DNA from: Aeromonas enteropelogenes
GTDB taxonomy: Bacteria; Pseudomonadota; Gammaproteobacteria; Enterobacterales; Aeromonadaceae
Length of the DNA stretch: 51,855 bases
Reading direction: 5' to 3'
Assembly (NCBI RefSeq): GCF_000819845.1
Contig: NZ_CDCG01000037.1
Location: 511,945-563,799, forward strand
Shown here piece after piece: positions 9,470-19,058 of the stretch. Each line of letters begins with the position of its first letter. The stretch's first letter is position 1. Position numbers and translations under genes: made by a program. A model generated the notes under the pieces. The model did not search any database and had not been told where the DNA came from. It was given only the letters and a program-made list of their open reading frames with translations.

Positions 9470-10699
9470 ATGAGTTTCAAGCAACTTCTTGAAAATATGG
9501 AACACCACTTCGAGCCGGGTGGGAAGTACGCCAAGTACTACGCCCTGTTCGAAGCGGCGTATACCCTGTTCTATACCCCGGGTTCCGTAACCCGCAATGC
9601 TGCCCACGTTCGTGATGCGCTCGATCTGAAGCGCATGATGATCATGGTGTGGCTGGCCGTGTTCCCGGCCATGTTCTGGGGCATGTACAACGTCGGCAAC
9701 CAGTCCATTGCCGCGATTGCCCATCTGGGTACCGCCGCCGGTGCCAGCAGCTGGCAATATGCGCTGGCAACCATGCTGGGTGCCTCCCTGGATCCGGCCG
9801 TGGCCGGTGTCGGCAGCAAGATGCTGATCGGCGCAGCCCACTTCTTCCCGATCTACATCACCGTCTTCCTGGTCGGTGGTTTCTGGGAAGTGCTGTTCGC
9901 CATGGTGCGCAAGCACGAGATCAACGAAGGCTTCTTCGTGACCTCCATCCTGTTCGCCCTGATCGTGCCGCCCGAGCTGCCCCTGTGGCAAGCTGCCCTG
10001 GGTATCACCTTCGGTGTGGTGATGGCCAAGGAAGTGTTCGGTGGTACCGGCAAGAACTTCCTGAACCCGGCCCTGGCGGGTCGTGCGTTCCTGTTCTTCG
10101 CCTACCCGGGTCAAATCTCCGGCGACGCAGTCTGGGTTGCCGTTGACGGTTTCTCCGGTGCGACCGCCCTGAGCCAGTGGGCCCAAGGTGGCCAGATGGC
10201 ACTGATCAACAGCGCCACTGGCGAAGCCATCAGCTGGATGGACGCCTTCCTGGGTAACCTGCCGGGTTCCATCGGTGAAGTTTCCACCCTGATGATCCTG
10301 CTGGGCGCCGCCATGATCGTGTACATGCGCATCGCCTCCTGGCGCATCATCGCCGGCGTGATGGTCGGTATGATCGCGACTTCCCTGCTGTTCAACGTCA
10401 TCGGTTCCGACACCAACCCCATGTTCAACATGCCGTGGCACTGGCACCTGGTGCTGGGTGGCTTCGCCTTCGGTATGGCCTTCATGGCGACCGACCCTGT
10501 CTCCGCAGCCTTTACCAACAAGGGCAAGTGGTGGTACGGCGCACTGATCGGCGTCATGGTCGTGCTGGTTCGCGTGGTCAACCCCGCGTTCCCGGAAGGC
10601 ATGATGCTGGCCATTCTGTTTGCGAACCTGTTTGCTCCCTTGTTTGACCATTTCGTCGCTCAGGCAAACATCAAGCGGAGGATTGCTCGTGGCGTTTAA
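9470..10699 (+). CDS. nqrB: Na+-NQR subunit B
   Basis: 409 residues, an integral membrane subunit with about ten helices. It holds a covalently bound FMN on the threonine of the SGAT motif, here Ser229-Gly-Ala-Thr232 within [10 protein letters not shown], plus riboflavin and part of the sodium path in the family. The [19 protein letters not shown] block is also characteristic. ApbE encoded downstream would attach the FMN. The 3' end overlaps the nqrC start by 11 bases, indicating translational coupling. Confidence 0.96.
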   Translation: MSFKQLLENMEHHFEPGGKYAKYYALFEAAYTLFYTPGSVTRNAAHVRDALDLKRMMIMVWLAVFPAMFWGMYNVGNQSIAAIAHLGTAAGASSWQYALATMLGASLDPAVAGVGSKMLIGAAHFFPIYITVFLVGGFWEVLFAMVRKHEINEGFFVTSILFALIVPPELPLWQAALGITFGVVMAKEVFGGTGKNFLNPALAGRAFLFFAYPGQISGDAVWVAVDGFSGATALSQWAQGGQMALINSATGEAISWMDAFLGNLPGSIGEVSTLMILLGAAMIVYMRIASWRIIAGVMVGMIATSLLFNVIGSDTNPMFNMPWHWHLVLGGFAFGMAFMATDPVSAAFTNKGKWWYGALIGVMVVLVRVVNPAFPEGMMLAILFANLFAPLFDHFVAQANIKRRIARGV

Positions 10700-11477
10700 T
10701 AAAGATTCAACCCTCGGCACCGTCAGCGTGGTGACTGGCCTCTGTCTGGCCTGTTCCATTGTGGTATCCGTTGCCGCCGTTGGCCTGCGTTCTACCCAAC
10801 AGGAGAACAAGGCACTGGACAAGCAGAGCAACATCCTCGCCGTTGCCGGTGTGGACATCAGCGATGTCGCCAAGCGCGACATGGCCAAGCTGTATGGCGA
10901 CAAGATCGAAGCCCGCCTGGTGGATCTCTCCACCGGTAACTTTGTTGACGGCGATGCCGACAACTTCGATACCAAGCAGGCTGCCAAGGATCCGGCCAAA
11001 AACATCCGTCTGGCTGCGGCCGACGACAAGGCTGGCCTGCGCCAGATCTCCAAGCTGATCCCGGTGTTCTTCGCCAAGGACAGCGAAGGCAAGATCGATA
11101 GCATCATCCTGCCGATCTACGGTCAGGGTCTGTGGTCGACCATGTATGCCTTCGTCGCCGTTGCTCCGGATGGCCAGACCATCAAGGGCATCACCTACTA
11201 CGACCACGGTGAAACCCCGGGTCTGGGTGGCGAAATCGAAAACCCGGCATGGGAAGCCCTGTTCAAGGACAAGAAATTGTTCGATCAGAACGGCATGCCC
11301 GCGCTGCGCGTGATCAAGGGCCATGCTCCGGCTGGCTCTGAGCATGAGATTGACGGTCTGTCCGGCGCTACCCTGACCGGTAACGGCGTACAGCACACCT
11401 TCGACTTCTGGATGGGTCCCAAGGGCTTCGGTCCTTTCCTGGCCAAGGTTCGTGCAGGAGAAATCAACAATGGCTGA
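10689..11477 (+). CDS. nqrC: Na+-NQR subunit C
   Basis: 262 residues with a GTG start. One N-terminal transmembrane helix precedes a periplasmic FMN-binding domain. The covalent FMN site is the SGAT of [12 protein letters not shown], Thr228, and [13 protein letters not shown] follows as in Vibrio NqrC. I chose GTG at 10689 because GGAGG lies eight bases upstream and the protein then begins [10 protein letters not shown], aligned with the family; the upstream in-frame ATG would add residues unlike any NqrC. Overlaps nqrB by 11 bases and nqrD by 8. Confidence 0.95.
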   Translation: MAFNKDSTLGTVSVVTGLCLACSIVVSVAAVGLRSTQQENKALDKQSNILAVAGVDISDVAKRDMAKLYGDKIEARLVDLSTGNFVDGDADNFDTKQAAKDPAKNIRLAAADDKAGLRQISKLIPVFFAKDSEGKIDSIILPIYGQGLWSTMYAFVAVAPDGQTIKGITYYDHGETPGLGGEIENPAWEALFKDKKLFDQNGMPALRVIKGHAPAGSEHEIDGLSGATLTGNGVQHTFDFWMGPKGFGPFLAKVRAGEINNG

Positions 11478-12102
11478 CAAGAGCGAAATGAAAAAGTTGC
11501 TGTTGACGCCTGTGCTCGGCAACAACCCCATCGCCTTGCAGGTGCTGGGTGTCTGTTCCGCACTGGCGGTTACCAGCCAGATGAAGACAGCGTTTGTAAT
11601 GACCCTCGCGGTCATGGCGGTCACCGCCTTCTCAAACCTGTTCATCTCCCTGATCCGCAACCAGATCCCCAACAGCGTGCGGATCATTGCCCAGATGGCG
11701 ATCATCGCCTCACTGGTTATCGTGGTTGACCAGGTGCTCAAGGCTTATGCCTATGAGATCTCCAAGCAGCTGTCGGTATTCGTGGGTCTGATCATCACCA
11801 ACTGTATCGTAATGGGTCGTGCCGAAGCCTACGCCATGAAGAGCGCCCCGCTGCCCTCCTTCCTGGACGGTATCGGTAACGGTCTGGGCTATGGCGCCAT
11901 TTTGCTGAGCGTCGCCACCGTGCGTGAACTGCTGGGCTCCGGCACCTGGTTCGGCCTCGAGCTGATGCCGCTGGTGAACAACGGTGGCTGGTATGTACCG
12001 AACGGCCTGCTGCTGCTGCCGCCGAGCGCATTCTTCATCATTGGTCTGATCATCTGGGGCGTTCGCACCAAGGATCCCAAGCAGGTGGAGGCAAAGGATT
12101 AA
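11470..12102 (+). CDS. nqrD: Na+-NQR subunit D
   Basis: 210 residues, six-helix membrane subunit of the NqrDE/RnfAE family. Segments [38 protein letters not shown] and [11 protein letters not shown], with the conserved membrane cysteines involved in the NqrD/E iron centre, are present. ATG at 11470 follows GGAG and lies within the end of nqrC. Confidence 0.96.
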   Translation: MADKSEMKKLLLTPVLGNNPIALQVLGVCSALAVTSQMKTAFVMTLAVMAVTAFSNLFISLIRNQIPNSVRIIAQMAIIASLVIVVDQVLKAYAYEISKQLSVFVGLIITNCIVMGRAEAYAMKSAPLPSFLDGIGNGLGYGAILLSVATVRELLGSGTWFGLELMPLVNNGGWYVPNGLLLLPPSAFFIIGLIIWGVRTKDPKQVEAKD

Positions 12103-12105
12103 GGT

Positions 12106-12702
12106 ATGGAACACTATCTGAGTCTGTTGATTCGTTCGATTTTCATCGAAAACCTGGCACTCTCCTTCTTCCTGGGGATGTGTACCTTCCTGGCGGTGTC
12201 CAAGAAGGTCAAGACCTCCATGGGTCTTGGTATTGCCGTTATCGTGGTGCAAACCATCGCCGTACCGGTCAACAACCTGATCTACAACTACGTGTTGAAG
12301 GCTGGCGCCCTCTCCCCCGATCTGGACCTGAGCTTCCTGAGCTTCATCACCTTCATCGGTGTGATCGCGGCCCTGGTACAGATCCTGGAGATGGCGCTGG
12401 ATAAATACTTCCCGGCCCTCTACAACGCGCTCGGCATCTTCTTGCCGCTCATCACCGTGAACTGCGCCATCTTCGGTGGCGTCTCCTTCATGGTGCAGCG
12501 TGACTACAACTTCGTCGAGTCTGTGGTCTACGGCGTGGGTTCAGGTGCAGGCTGGATGCTGGCGATCGTTGCGCTGGCGGGTATCCGCGAGAAGATGAAG
12601 TACTCCGATGTTCCGGAAGGTCTGCGTGGCCTCGGCATCACCTTCATCACCGCCGGCCTCATGGCGCTGGGCTTCATGTCCTTCTCTGGTATCTCCCTGT
12701 AA
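12106..12702 (+). CDS. nqrE: Na+-NQR subunit E
   Basis: 198 residues, six-helix membrane subunit paralogous to Nqr[21 protein letters not shown] at the start and [16 protein letters not shown] carry the cysteines expected to pair with NqrD for the intramembrane Fe centre. Starts three bases after nqrD and ends 17 bases before nqrF. Confidence 0.96.
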   Translation: MEHYLSLLIRSIFIENLALSFFLGMCTFLAVSKKVKTSMGLGIAVIVVQTIAVPVNNLIYNYVLKAGALSPDLDLSFLSFITFIGVIAALVQILEMALDKYFPALYNALGIFLPLITVNCAIFGGVSFMVQRDYNFVESVVYGVGSGAGWMLAIVALAGIREKMKYSDVPEGLRGLGITFITAGLMALGFMSFSGISL

Positions 12703-12719
12703 TCGGAAAGGAACGATAG

Positions 12720-13943
12720 ATGGAAATTATTTTGGGTGTGGTCATGTTTACCGTGATCCTGCTGGCACTGGTGGCAGTCATTCTGTTCGCCAAGTCCAAG
12801 CTGGTGACCGCGGGCGACGTGACAATCAGCATCAACGGTGACCCGGCCAAGGCTGTGACCAGCCCGGCCGGTGGCAAGCTGCTCGGCGTGCTGGCCGGCA
12901 GCGGTATCTTCGTCTCCTCCGCCTGTGGTGGTGGTGGCTCCTGCGGCCAGTGCAAGGTGCGGGTGAAGTCCGGTGGCGGCGACATCCTGCCGACCGAACT
13001 GGATCACATCAGCAAGGGCGAGGCCCGTCACGGCGAGCGTCTGGCCTGCCAGGTCACCGTTCGCGGCGACATGGACATCGAACTGCCGGAAGAGATCTTC
13101 GGCGTGAAGAAGTGGGAATGTACCGTCATCTCCAATGACAACAAGGCCACCTTCATCAAGGAGCTCAAGCTGCAGATCCCGGATGGCGAGAGCGTACCGT
13201 TCCGCGCCGGTGGTTATATCCAGATTGAAGCGCCGGCTCACCACGTCCGCTACAAGGACTTCGATATTCCCGAGGAGTATCGTGGTGACTGGGATCGCTT
13301 CAAGATCTTCGATCTGGAGTCCAAGGTTGACGAGCCGATCATCCGTGCTTACTCCATGGCCAACTATCCGGAAGAGTTCGGCATCATCATGCTGAACGTG
13401 CGGATCGCGACTCCGCCGCCCAGCAACTGGACTGCCCCTCCGGGACAGATGTCCTCCTACATCTTCAGCCTGAAGGCGGGTGACAAGGTGACCATCTCCG
13501 GTCCGTTCGGCGAGTTCTTCGCCAAGGACACCGACGCCGAAATGGTGTTCATCGGTGGTGGTGCGGGTATGGCGCCGATGCGCTCCCACATCTTCGACCA
13601 GCTGCGCCGTCTGAAGACCAAGCGCAAGATGAGCTTCTGGTACGGTGCCCGTTCCAAGCGCGAGATGTTCTATGTCGAGGACTTCGACATGCTGGCCGCC
13701 GAGAACGAGAACTTCACCTGGAACGTCGCCCTGTCCGATCCGCAACCGGAAGACAACTGGGACGGCTACACCGGCTTCATCCACAACGTGCTCTACGAGA
13801 ACTATCTCAAGAACCACGAGGCGCCGGAAGATTGCGAGTTCTACATGTGTGGTCCTCCCGTGATGAACGCCGCCGTCATCAACATGCTCAAGGATCTGGG
13901 CGTTGAAGACGAAAACATCCTGCTGGATGACTTTGGTGGTTAA
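12720..13943 (+). CDS. nqrF: Na+-NQR subunit F (NADH dehydrogenase)
   Basis: 407 residues, the NADH-oxidising entry point. Order: one N-terminal helix (about 3-24), a 2Fe-2S ferredoxin domain with Cys69, Cys75, Cys78 and Cys110 ([10 protein letters not shown] ... LAC), an FAD domain with RAYSMAN (209-215), and an NADH domain with GPFGEFF (261-267) and [11 protein letters not shown] (279-289). All cofactor motifs are intact. A ribosome site, AAAGGAA, precedes the ATG. Electrons pass from here to NqrD/E, NqrC, NqrB and quinone. Confidence 0.97.
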   Translation: MEIILGVVMFTVILLALVAVILFAKSKLVTAGDVTISINGDPAKAVTSPAGGKLLGVLAGSGIFVSSACGGGGSCGQCKVRVKSGGGDILPTELDHISKGEARHGERLACQVTVRGDMDIELPEEIFGVKKWECTVISNDNKATFIKELKLQIPDGESVPFRAGGYIQIEAPAHHVRYKDFDIPEEYRGDWDRFKIFDLESKVDEPIIRAYSMANYPEEFGIIMLNVRIATPPPSNWTAPPGQMSSYIFSLKAGDKVTISGPFGEFFAKDTDAEMVFIGGGAGMAPMRSHIFDQLRRLKTKRKMSFWYGARSKREMFYVEDFDMLAAENENFTWNVALSDPQPEDNWDGYTGFIHNVLYENYLKNHEAPEDCEFYMCGPPVMNAAVINMLKDLGVEDENILLDDFGG

Positions 13944-13946
13944 TCC

Positions 13947-14984
13947 ATGCACAGCGTTGTAAAGACCTGGCTAGCCTTCGGGCTAGCCTTTTTCTTGACT
14001 GGGTGCGGTCAGGAAACGGTCCAGAGCAAGCCGGAGATCCATATCACCGGCAGCACCATGGGAACCTACTACTCCATCAAGGTGGCGGATGACGTCATCA
14101 GCGATCCGGCCAAGTTGCAGGCCGAAGTGGATGTGCTGCTGGAGCGGGTGAACGATCAGATGTCGACCTATCGTCCCGATTCCGAGCTCTCCCGCTTCAA
14201 CCAGCATCGTGACTCCACACCGGTCGTAGTGTCGCGAGACACCGCTCGAGTCGTCACTGAGGCCATTCACATTGGCCGTGAGAGCCAGGGGGCGCTGGAC
14301 GTCACCGTTGGCCCCTTGGTCAATCTGTGGGGCTTTGGCCCGGATAAACGGCCGACCAAGGTCCCGAGCGACGAGCTGATCACCCAGACCCGTCAGAAGA
14401 CCGGGCTCGGCAATCTGCATGTCATCACCTCCGCCGATGCCGATACCCTGCAAAAAGATGTGCCGGATCTCTACGTGGATCTGTCCGCCATCGCCAAGGG
14501 GTTTGGCGTCGACAAGGTGGCCGAATACCTGGAGTCCCTGGGGGCCCGCAACTATCTGGTTGAAATCGGCGGCGAGCTGAGGATCAATGGCGTCAATGGC
14601 AAGGGCCATCCCTGGCGCGTGGCCATCGAGAAACCCACCGCGGGCACCGGCACGGTACAAGAAGTGATAGTCCCGGGTGACAACGGCGTTGCCACCTCCG
14701 GCGATTATCGCAACTATTACGAACTGGATGGCCAGCGTTTCTCCCACACCATAGATCCGCGCTCCGGCAAGCCGATCCAGCATCGTCTGGTGTCGGTCAC
14801 CGTGATCCACCCCTCCTGCATGACGGCGGATGGGCTGGCAACCGTGTTCATGGTGATGGGGACCGAGAAGAGCCTGGCCTACGCCAACGAACGTGGACTG
14901 GCGATCTTCGTGATCACCAAGACCGACAAGGGTTTTGAAGAGGCCTACTCCGACGCCTTCAAGCCCTATCTGGTTAAAAAGTAA
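13947..14984 (+). CDS. apbE: FAD:protein FMN transferase (ApbE), lipoprotein
   Basis: 345 residues with a lipoprotein signal (FFLTGC, Cys20). The ApbE domain attaches FMN from FAD to the Thr of S/T-G-A-T sites, so the NqrB and NqrC subunits encoded just upstream are its natural targets. Family motifs are visible: GSTMGTYYSIK, MSTYRPDSELSRFN, VGPLVNLWGFGP, DLSAIAKGFGVDKVA, and HTIDPRSGKP near the Mg and flavin site. It lies three bases after nqrF, so it is expressed with its substrates. Confidence 0.95.
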   Translation: MHSVVKTWLAFGLAFFLTGCGQETVQSKPEIHITGSTMGTYYSIKVADDVISDPAKLQAEVDVLLERVNDQMSTYRPDSELSRFNQHRDSTPVVVSRDTARVVTEAIHIGRESQGALDVTVGPLVNLWGFGPDKRPTKVPSDELITQTRQKTGLGNLHVITSADADTLQKDVPDLYVDLSAIAKGFGVDKVAEYLESLGARNYLVEIGGELRINGVNGKGHPWRVAIEKPTAGTGTVQEVIVPGDNGVATSGDYRNYYELDGQRFSHTIDPRSGKPIQHRLVSVTVIHPSCMTADGLATVFMVMGTEKSLAYANERGLAIFVITKTDKGFEEAYSDAFKPYLVKK

Positions 14985-14995
14985 GAGGCAGCAAC

Positions 14996-15220
14996 ATGCA
15001 GATTTTTCTGATCACCTTCGGGGTGTTTCTGGCGGTAGTAGTGGCCATGGCCATCGGCTACATCTTCCAGAAGAAGAGCATCTCCGGCTCCTGCGGTGGC
15101 CTGGGCAGCGTGGGCATCGAGAAAGAGTGCGATTGCCCCGAACCCTGTGACAACCGCAAGAAGAAGATGGCCAAAGAAGAGGCCCGTCGCAAGATGCTGG
15201 AAGAGAACCGGATCATCTGA
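14996..15220 (+). CDS. nqrM: NqrM, Na+-NQR maturation factor
   Basis: 74 residues: one membrane helix (about 3-24), then a cysteine-rich motif SCGGLGSVG and CDCPEPC, and a charged Lys/Arg/Glu tail. This is the NqrM (DUF539) pattern; in Vibrio NqrM is needed for assembly, probably by delivering iron to the NqrD/E site. GAGG lies upstream of the ATG. It is the last gene of the nqr operon and is followed by a strong terminator. Confidence 0.93.
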   Translation: MQIFLITFGVFLAVVVAMAIGYIFQKKSISGSCGGLGSVGIEKECDCPEPCDNRKKKMAKEEARRKMLEENRII

Positions 15221-15241
15221 GCGCCTGGGCTCCGACGGTAA

Positions 15242-15270
15242 CAAAAAGCGCGCCACTGGCGCGCTTTTTA
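15242..15270. terminator. Bidirectional terminator, nqrM and DUF3833 operon
   Basis: Twelve-base stem (15243-15254 with 15258-15269) of A5-GCGCGCC type ending in T5, symmetric on both strands. It separates the convergent nqr operon and the twelve-gene minus-strand operon. Confidence 0.93.
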
Positions 15271-15293
15271 CTGGGGTTTGTCCGGCCACAAGG

Positions 15294-15833
15294 CTATGGC
15301 TTGCGCTCGATATAGAGGAGCACTTCCCCGAGTTCAATGCCGAACTTGCTGATCCTGGCCCGGTTGAGCAAGCGATCCTCATCCAGCAGATACATCCAGT
15401 CATCGAAGCTCACCCGTACCACTTCACCATCCGGCAGCGCCAGATCGAGCTGGTAACGCCAGTTGAGGGCAAAACCTTCCGTCTTGCCCACCGCCTCCCC
15501 CACCACATCCGATGCGCTGCCGCGCCAGTGGCCATTCGTCCCCTTGCGTAGATACCAGGTGCGAGTCTGCTGGCGGCCATCGTCAAAATGGAACTGCTCG
15601 AACAGCTCTCCCTTGCCCTCCTGCCAACGCCCCTCCATCTCGACCCGAAAGCGACTGGTCACTTCGCCGCTGCGGTCTGTGACCAGGCCATGGGCTACCA
15701 GCTTGCCACTGAAGAAACGGGCGAGATCCCACTCGGGACCCTGGCCACGGTAGTCATCGAGGCTGGCACCACATCCGGTCAGCAGCATGAGTGGCAACAA
15801 AGCGAGAAGACGATATCGACGGTAGCAAGACAT
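15294..15833 (-). CDS. DUF3833 family lipoprotein
   Basis: 179 residues with a lipoprotein signal (LLTGC, Cys21). The rest is a DUF3833-type domain with FSGKLVAHGLVTDRSGEV near the start and FDDWMYLLDEDRLLNRARI near the end. Function is unknown. I chose ATG at 15833 since GGAG lies seven bases upstream; an earlier ATG at 15848 adds five residues and overlaps the previous gene. It is the last gene of the phrB/cfa operon; DUF3833 genes often travel with DUF2878, chalcone-isomerase-like and cfa genes, so a role in membrane lipid change is a guess from context. Confidence 0.82.
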   Translation of the reverse strand: MSCYRRYRLLALLPLMLLTGCGASLDDYRGQGPEWDLARFFSGKLVAHGLVTDRSGEVTSRFRVEMEGRWQEGKGELFEQFHFDDGRQQTRTWYLRKGTNGHWRGSASDVVGEAVGKTEGFALNWRYQLDLALPDGEVVRVSFDDWMYLLDEDRLLNRARISKFGIELGEVLLYIERKP

Positions 15834-15847
15834 AAAGAGCTCCGGCA

Positions 15848-16390
15848 TCAGGGTTGGCCGCGCAGGCGGCGGGTAAGGGCTGGATCCCGGCTGTTATCCG
15901 CCAGCCAGATCGCCAGAAAGGCGGCGGAGAATTGCGGCTCGTCGAGAGAGCCGAGGAGCTGCTCCTGCCACCAGAAGTGTCCGGTTCCTGCCTTGTCGAC
16001 ATAGAAGGTCAGCCTGTCACCGGCTGCTACATCCGGCCAGAGGGTCGCAAGTTGCCCGAGCCAGCGCTGGCGATCGGCATCACTGCCAAGACCGAGTCGC
16101 AGCCACTCTTCGGCGGTGGCGCTGAGCAGATCCTCACGTTCGATGGCTCTGGCATAGGTCAGGGTCAGAGCCTGCGGATAATGGCTCGGCTGATAGCGGC
16201 CACTCTCGCTGTAGAGGGTGGCGTCATAGAGCTTGAACCAGAGCCAGTTCATCTCCCCCTGGCCGACCGGACGCAACTGTTGCCAGGGGACGGCAGAAGC
16301 CTGCGCGGCAGTCGCCAGGTGCAGATTCAGCACCACTACCAGCAGGCTAGTTCCACCCCATGTGCCAATGGCTGGGATCTTCCAGTTCAT
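15848..16390 (-). CDS. Chalcone isomerase-like domain protein
   Basis: 180 residues with an N-terminal hydrophobic signal to about residue 32. The mature part has the chalcone isomerase-like pattern (PF16036 type): FKLYDATLYSESGRY, then L-L-S-A-T-A-E-E-W, and VDKAGTGHFWW. Bacterial members are periplasmic with no proven isomerase activity; the fold also binds fatty acids in plants. AGGAG precedes the ATG by ten bases. Its start lies 44 bases inside the preceding Trp-rich gene. Confidence 0.8.
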   Translation of the reverse strand: MNWKIPAIGTWGGTSLLVVVLNLHLATAAQASAVPWQQLRPVGQGEMNWLWFKLYDATLYSESGRYQPSHYPQALTLTYARAIEREDLLSATAEEWLRLGLGSDADRQRWLGQLATLWPDVAAGDRLTFYVDKAGTGHFWWQEQLLGSLDEPQFSAAFLAIWLADNSRDPALTRRLRGQP

Positions 16391-16565
16391 GCCAATCCAT
16401 CTCCTGTTCCTGCAGGGTATTGATATCCTGCATCACCACCTGCATCAGCCGCCCCTGCGCATCCCGCTGGCAGGCCACCACCAGATAGAAGCGATCAGTC
16501 AGCTCGTACTGGCTCTCTTTGGTCCACTTGGAAAACAACAAAGTGTCGGTCGAAAAGGTGTTCAT
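16347..16565 (-). CDS. Small Trp-rich protein (TIGR02450-like)
   Basis: 72 residues with LFSKWT near the start, YLVVAC in the middle and WHELEDPSHWHMGWN at the end. This looks like the TIGR02450 tryptophan-rich family, of unknown function and common in photolyase/cfa operons. GGAGG lies ten bases upstream of the ATG. The start overlaps the DUF2878 gene by four bases, and the 3' end overlaps the next gene by 44, so it is translated as part of the operon. Confidence 0.78.
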   Translation of the reverse strand: MNTFSTDTLLFSKWTKESQYELTDRFYLVVACQRDAQGRLMQVVMQDINTLQEQEMDWHELEDPSHWHMGWN

Positions 16566-17041
16566 CTTGACTCACCCTCCAGCTTGACCATTACCCACAG
16601 TAGTAGGGGTAACCACCACATCCAGATCACGGCCAACAAGGCCACACTGATCCCAATGCCCCAGGGTAAGTGTACTGCTCCCATCTCGGCTCCCGCCACA
16701 TAGGAGACCGTCCCCCCAAGCATGCCAAACAGCCCCTGTTGCCAACGGGGTAATCGCAGTAGCCAGCGCATGCCATGGGCCAGCGTCAGGAAAAATCCGA
16801 CCCAGAGCAGCGCCAGCCAGAGCGGAAAACCGCCCTTGAAATCGAACAGCCCGAGCCGCCAGAGCAGCAGATCGAGCAGGCTACCTACAAGGGCCATGGG
16901 CAGGAGTCGCAGATCCCTTTTGCGGCTTGGCGAGCAGAGAAAATGAAGCAGCAGCATCGCAAGCAAGGGACCCGGCAGCTGCCACTTCACCGCCAGCAAC
17001 CAGTAGAGGTTGAACCCCAGCAGTTGGGCCCACCGCCACAT
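16562..17041 (-). CDS. DUF2878 family membrane protein
   Basis: 159 residues, four to five predicted membrane helices. Begins MWRWAQLLGFNLYWLLAVKW, a DUF2878-type start, and includes GSLLDLLLWRLGLFDF and PLWLALLWVGFFLTLAHGM. Function unknown. The ATG at 17041 comes two bases after the cfa stop; longer in-frame extensions run into the cfa coding region and are not family-like. The position right after cfa suggests the two act on the same membrane process. Confidence 0.82.
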   Translation of the reverse strand: MWRWAQLLGFNLYWLLAVKWQLPGPLLAMLLLHFLCSPSRKRDLRLLPMALVGSLLDLLLWRLGLFDFKGGFPLWLALLWVGFFLTLAHGMRWLLRLPRWQQGLFGMLGGTVSYVAGAEMGAVHLPWGIGISVALLAVIWMWWLPLLLWVMVKLEGESR

Positions 17042-17043
17042 GG

Positions 17044-18300
17044 TCAGTGACCGCTTACCGGCAAGTCTCCCGACCAGCTGAGCGGCCCGGGTTTGGCCGC
17101 CTCCAGCTGTACCAGACTGATGGTGCGCTCCCAGAATCCCCCCTCGCAATAGGCAAAATAGAAGTGCCACAGCCGGATGAAGTCCTGGCTGTAGCCGAGC
17201 GCAGGCAGCTCGGGCGCCAGCGCCAGAAAGCGCTGGCACCAGAGGGCCAGAGTGCGGGCGTAGTGATGACCGTGATCGTGCAGCCGTACCAGCTGCATGT
17301 CGGTTTCGCGCGCCAGCAACCCCGCCATCTGGGAGACGCTCGGTAGGCAGCCACCGGGGAAGATATAGCGCTGGATGAAGTCGACCCCGCGCAGATACTG
17401 GGCATGGCGCTGATCGGCGATGGTGATGGCCTGAATGAGCAGGCGCCCACCGGGTTTAAGCAGGCGCGACAGCTGGCGAAAGTAGTCCGGCAGAAAGGCG
17501 TGACCCACCGCCTCTATCATCTCGATGGAGACCAGCTTGTCGAACCGTCCCTCCAGCTTGCGGTAATCCTCCAGCAGCAAGGTGATGCGATCACCGAGCC
17601 CCTCCCGCCCGATCCACTCTTTTGCATAGTCGTGCTGGGCCTGGGAGATGGTGGTGGTAGTCACCCGGCAGCCGTAGTGGCGAGCGGCAAAGACGGCCAG
17701 CCCGCCCCAGCCGGTCCCGATCTCCAGCAGATGATCGTCAGGCCCCAGTTCCAACCGCTCGCAGATGGTGCGCAGCTTGGCCTGCTGCCCCTCTTCCAGG
17801 GTGGCCTCTGCCCCTGGATAGATGGCGCACGAATACTGCATATGGCTGTCGAGAAAACCCTGATAGAGAGCGTTGCCGAGATCGTAGTGGGCGGCGATGT
17901 TGGCGCGCGACCCGGTTAGGGTATTGCGACTCCGCCAGTGGTGCACCTTGTTGAACGGGAAGCTGAGCCAGCCCAGGCGCCGCTCCAGGCTGTCGAGCAG
18001 CGGCAGATTGCGGGCCAGCAACCGCACCAACGCCACCGGATCCGGGCTGGTCCAGAGCCCTTCTACCCAGGTTTCACCGGCAGCGATGCTGCCCCCCAGC
18101 AGCAGGCGGCGATAGAAGGCCGGATCCAGCACCACCAGCTCGGCATGCAAATCACTGGTTGCATCACCAAAGCTGTGACGCTCGCGGCCATCTCGCAGCA
18201 GCAGTTGGCCTTGGTCGAGCCGCCCCAGCAAATTGAGCAACAATTGCCTGGCCCCCTTGTCGATGAAAGAGGCAGAAACAGAAGATTGCACCAGTTCCAT
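17044..18300 (-). CDS. cfa: Cyclopropane-fatty-acyl-phospholipid synthase family
   Basis: 418 residues, SAM-dependent class I methyltransferase of the CFA synthase family, which adds methylene across double bonds of membrane phospholipid acyl chains. AHYDLGNALYQ (137-147), MQYSCAIYP, the SAM motif LEIGTGWGG (192-200) and FIQRYIFPGGCLPS are typical. This operon-borne type often clusters with phrB, DUF1365 and an amine-oxidase-like gene and may make a different modification (for example furan fatty acid precursors) than housekeeping Cfa. Start and DUF1365 stop overlap as TAATG, with GGAG upstream. Confidence 0.9.
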   Translation of the reverse strand: MELVQSSVSASFIDKGARQLLLNLLGRLDQGQLLLRDGRERHSFGDATSDLHAELVVLDPAFYRRLLLGGSIAAGETWVEGLWTSPDPVALVRLLARNLPLLDSLERRLGWLSFPFNKVHHWRSRNTLTGSRANIAAHYDLGNALYQGFLDSHMQYSCAIYPGAEATLEEGQQAKLRTICERLELGPDDHLLEIGTGWGGLAVFAARHYGCRVTTTTISQAQHDYAKEWIGREGLGDRITLLLEDYRKLEGRFDKLVSIEMIEAVGHAFLPDYFRQLSRLLKPGGRLLIQAITIADQRHAQYLRGVDFIQRYIFPGGCLPSVSQMAGLLARETDMQLVRLHDHGHHYARTLALWCQRFLALAPELPALGYSQDFIRLWHFYFAYCEGGFWERTISLVQLEAAKPGPLSWSGDLPVSGH

Positions 18301-19058
18301 TAGCGAGTCTCCGGATGGGTGAAGATGGGGGTTCGTTTGATAAAAAGGCGCAGGGCCTGCCAGTAGATACCGAGCAGCACCCTCATGGTCATCCAGGGCC
18401 AGCGGACCAGCAGCGCCACCAGCTCCTTGCGCGACAGCGGCACGCGGCGCAGCGCCAGGGTGGCGTCAAACAGCTTGGCCTCCCCGGATACGGGATGGCT
18501 CTCGATGTGGATCAGCGTCTCCTGCGCGGGCGGGCGGATCCGCCAGTGGTAGCGCATGGCCAGCTCCATGAAGGGGGAGACGTGAAAATCCTTGTCGTGG
18601 GGCGCCAGCGCCGCCAGATCCAGCAGATAGTAGTGGCGCTCATTCCAGGGGGTGTTGGAGACCTCGGCCAGCAAGTAGCGCGTCTCCTCCTGCCGATCGC
18701 AGAAGTAGAAGTTGACTGGACTGAAGTAAAACCCCAAGCAACGTACGTTGCCGAGTAGCAGCACCCGCCCCTTCGGGTCGGCATCGCCGCCCAGCTCGGC
18801 CACCTTGTCCCACACCGCCTGCTTGAGGGAGCCCTCGCTCCCCCGCAAATAGTCATGACGACGAAAGGAGAGCAGCCCGACCCGCTCCACCGCGAACCAT
18901 CTTCCCTGCTCGAGGCCCGGCAGTTCATCGAGATCCAGTCCCAGCATGAAGAGGCTGTACGAAAAGGCGTGAGCCCTCGGCGCGAAGCGGCGGTGGCGCA
19001 CCGAGCCCTGCCAGATGGCGCTGCTCCCGTCCCTCGCAGTCGTGGTTGCGCCTTTCAT
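18300..19058 (-). CDS. DUF1365 family protein
   Basis: 252 residues. The DUF1365 pattern is clear: HRRFAPRAHAFSYSLFMLGLDLDEL at the N-terminus (shown as separate conserved blocks HRRF and FSYSLFM), then FYFSPVNFYFC, AEVSNTPWNERHYY and FHVSPFMELAMRY. Biochemical function is not established. It is always seen with the FAD oxidoreductase upstream and cfa downstream, overlapping the first by four bases and the second by one, so a shared lipid substrate is likely. Confidence 0.87.
   Translation of the reverse strand: MKGATTTARDGSSAIWQGSVRHRRFAPRAHAFSYSLFMLGLDLDELPGLEQGRWFAVERVGLLSFRRHDYLRGSEGSLKQAVWDKVAELGGDADPKGRVLLLGNVRCLGFYFSPVNFYFCDRQEETRYLLAEVSNTPWNERHYYLLDLAALAPHDKDFHVSPFMELAMRYHWRIRPPAQETLIHIESHPVSGEAKLFDATLALRRVPLSRKELVALLVRWPWMTMRVLLGIYWQALRLFIKRTPIFTHPETR

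Noticed and set aside
8351..11107. A 918-codon minus-strand open frame across nqrA to nqrC
   Set aside because: It is antisense to three certain nqr genes, has a His/Gly/Gln-rich low-quality composition typical of GC-rich shadow frames, and has no recognisable domain.
12528..13952. Long minus-strand frame opposite nqrE and nqrF
   Set aside because: Antisense to well-supported genes with all cofactor motifs; no ribosome site or family match.
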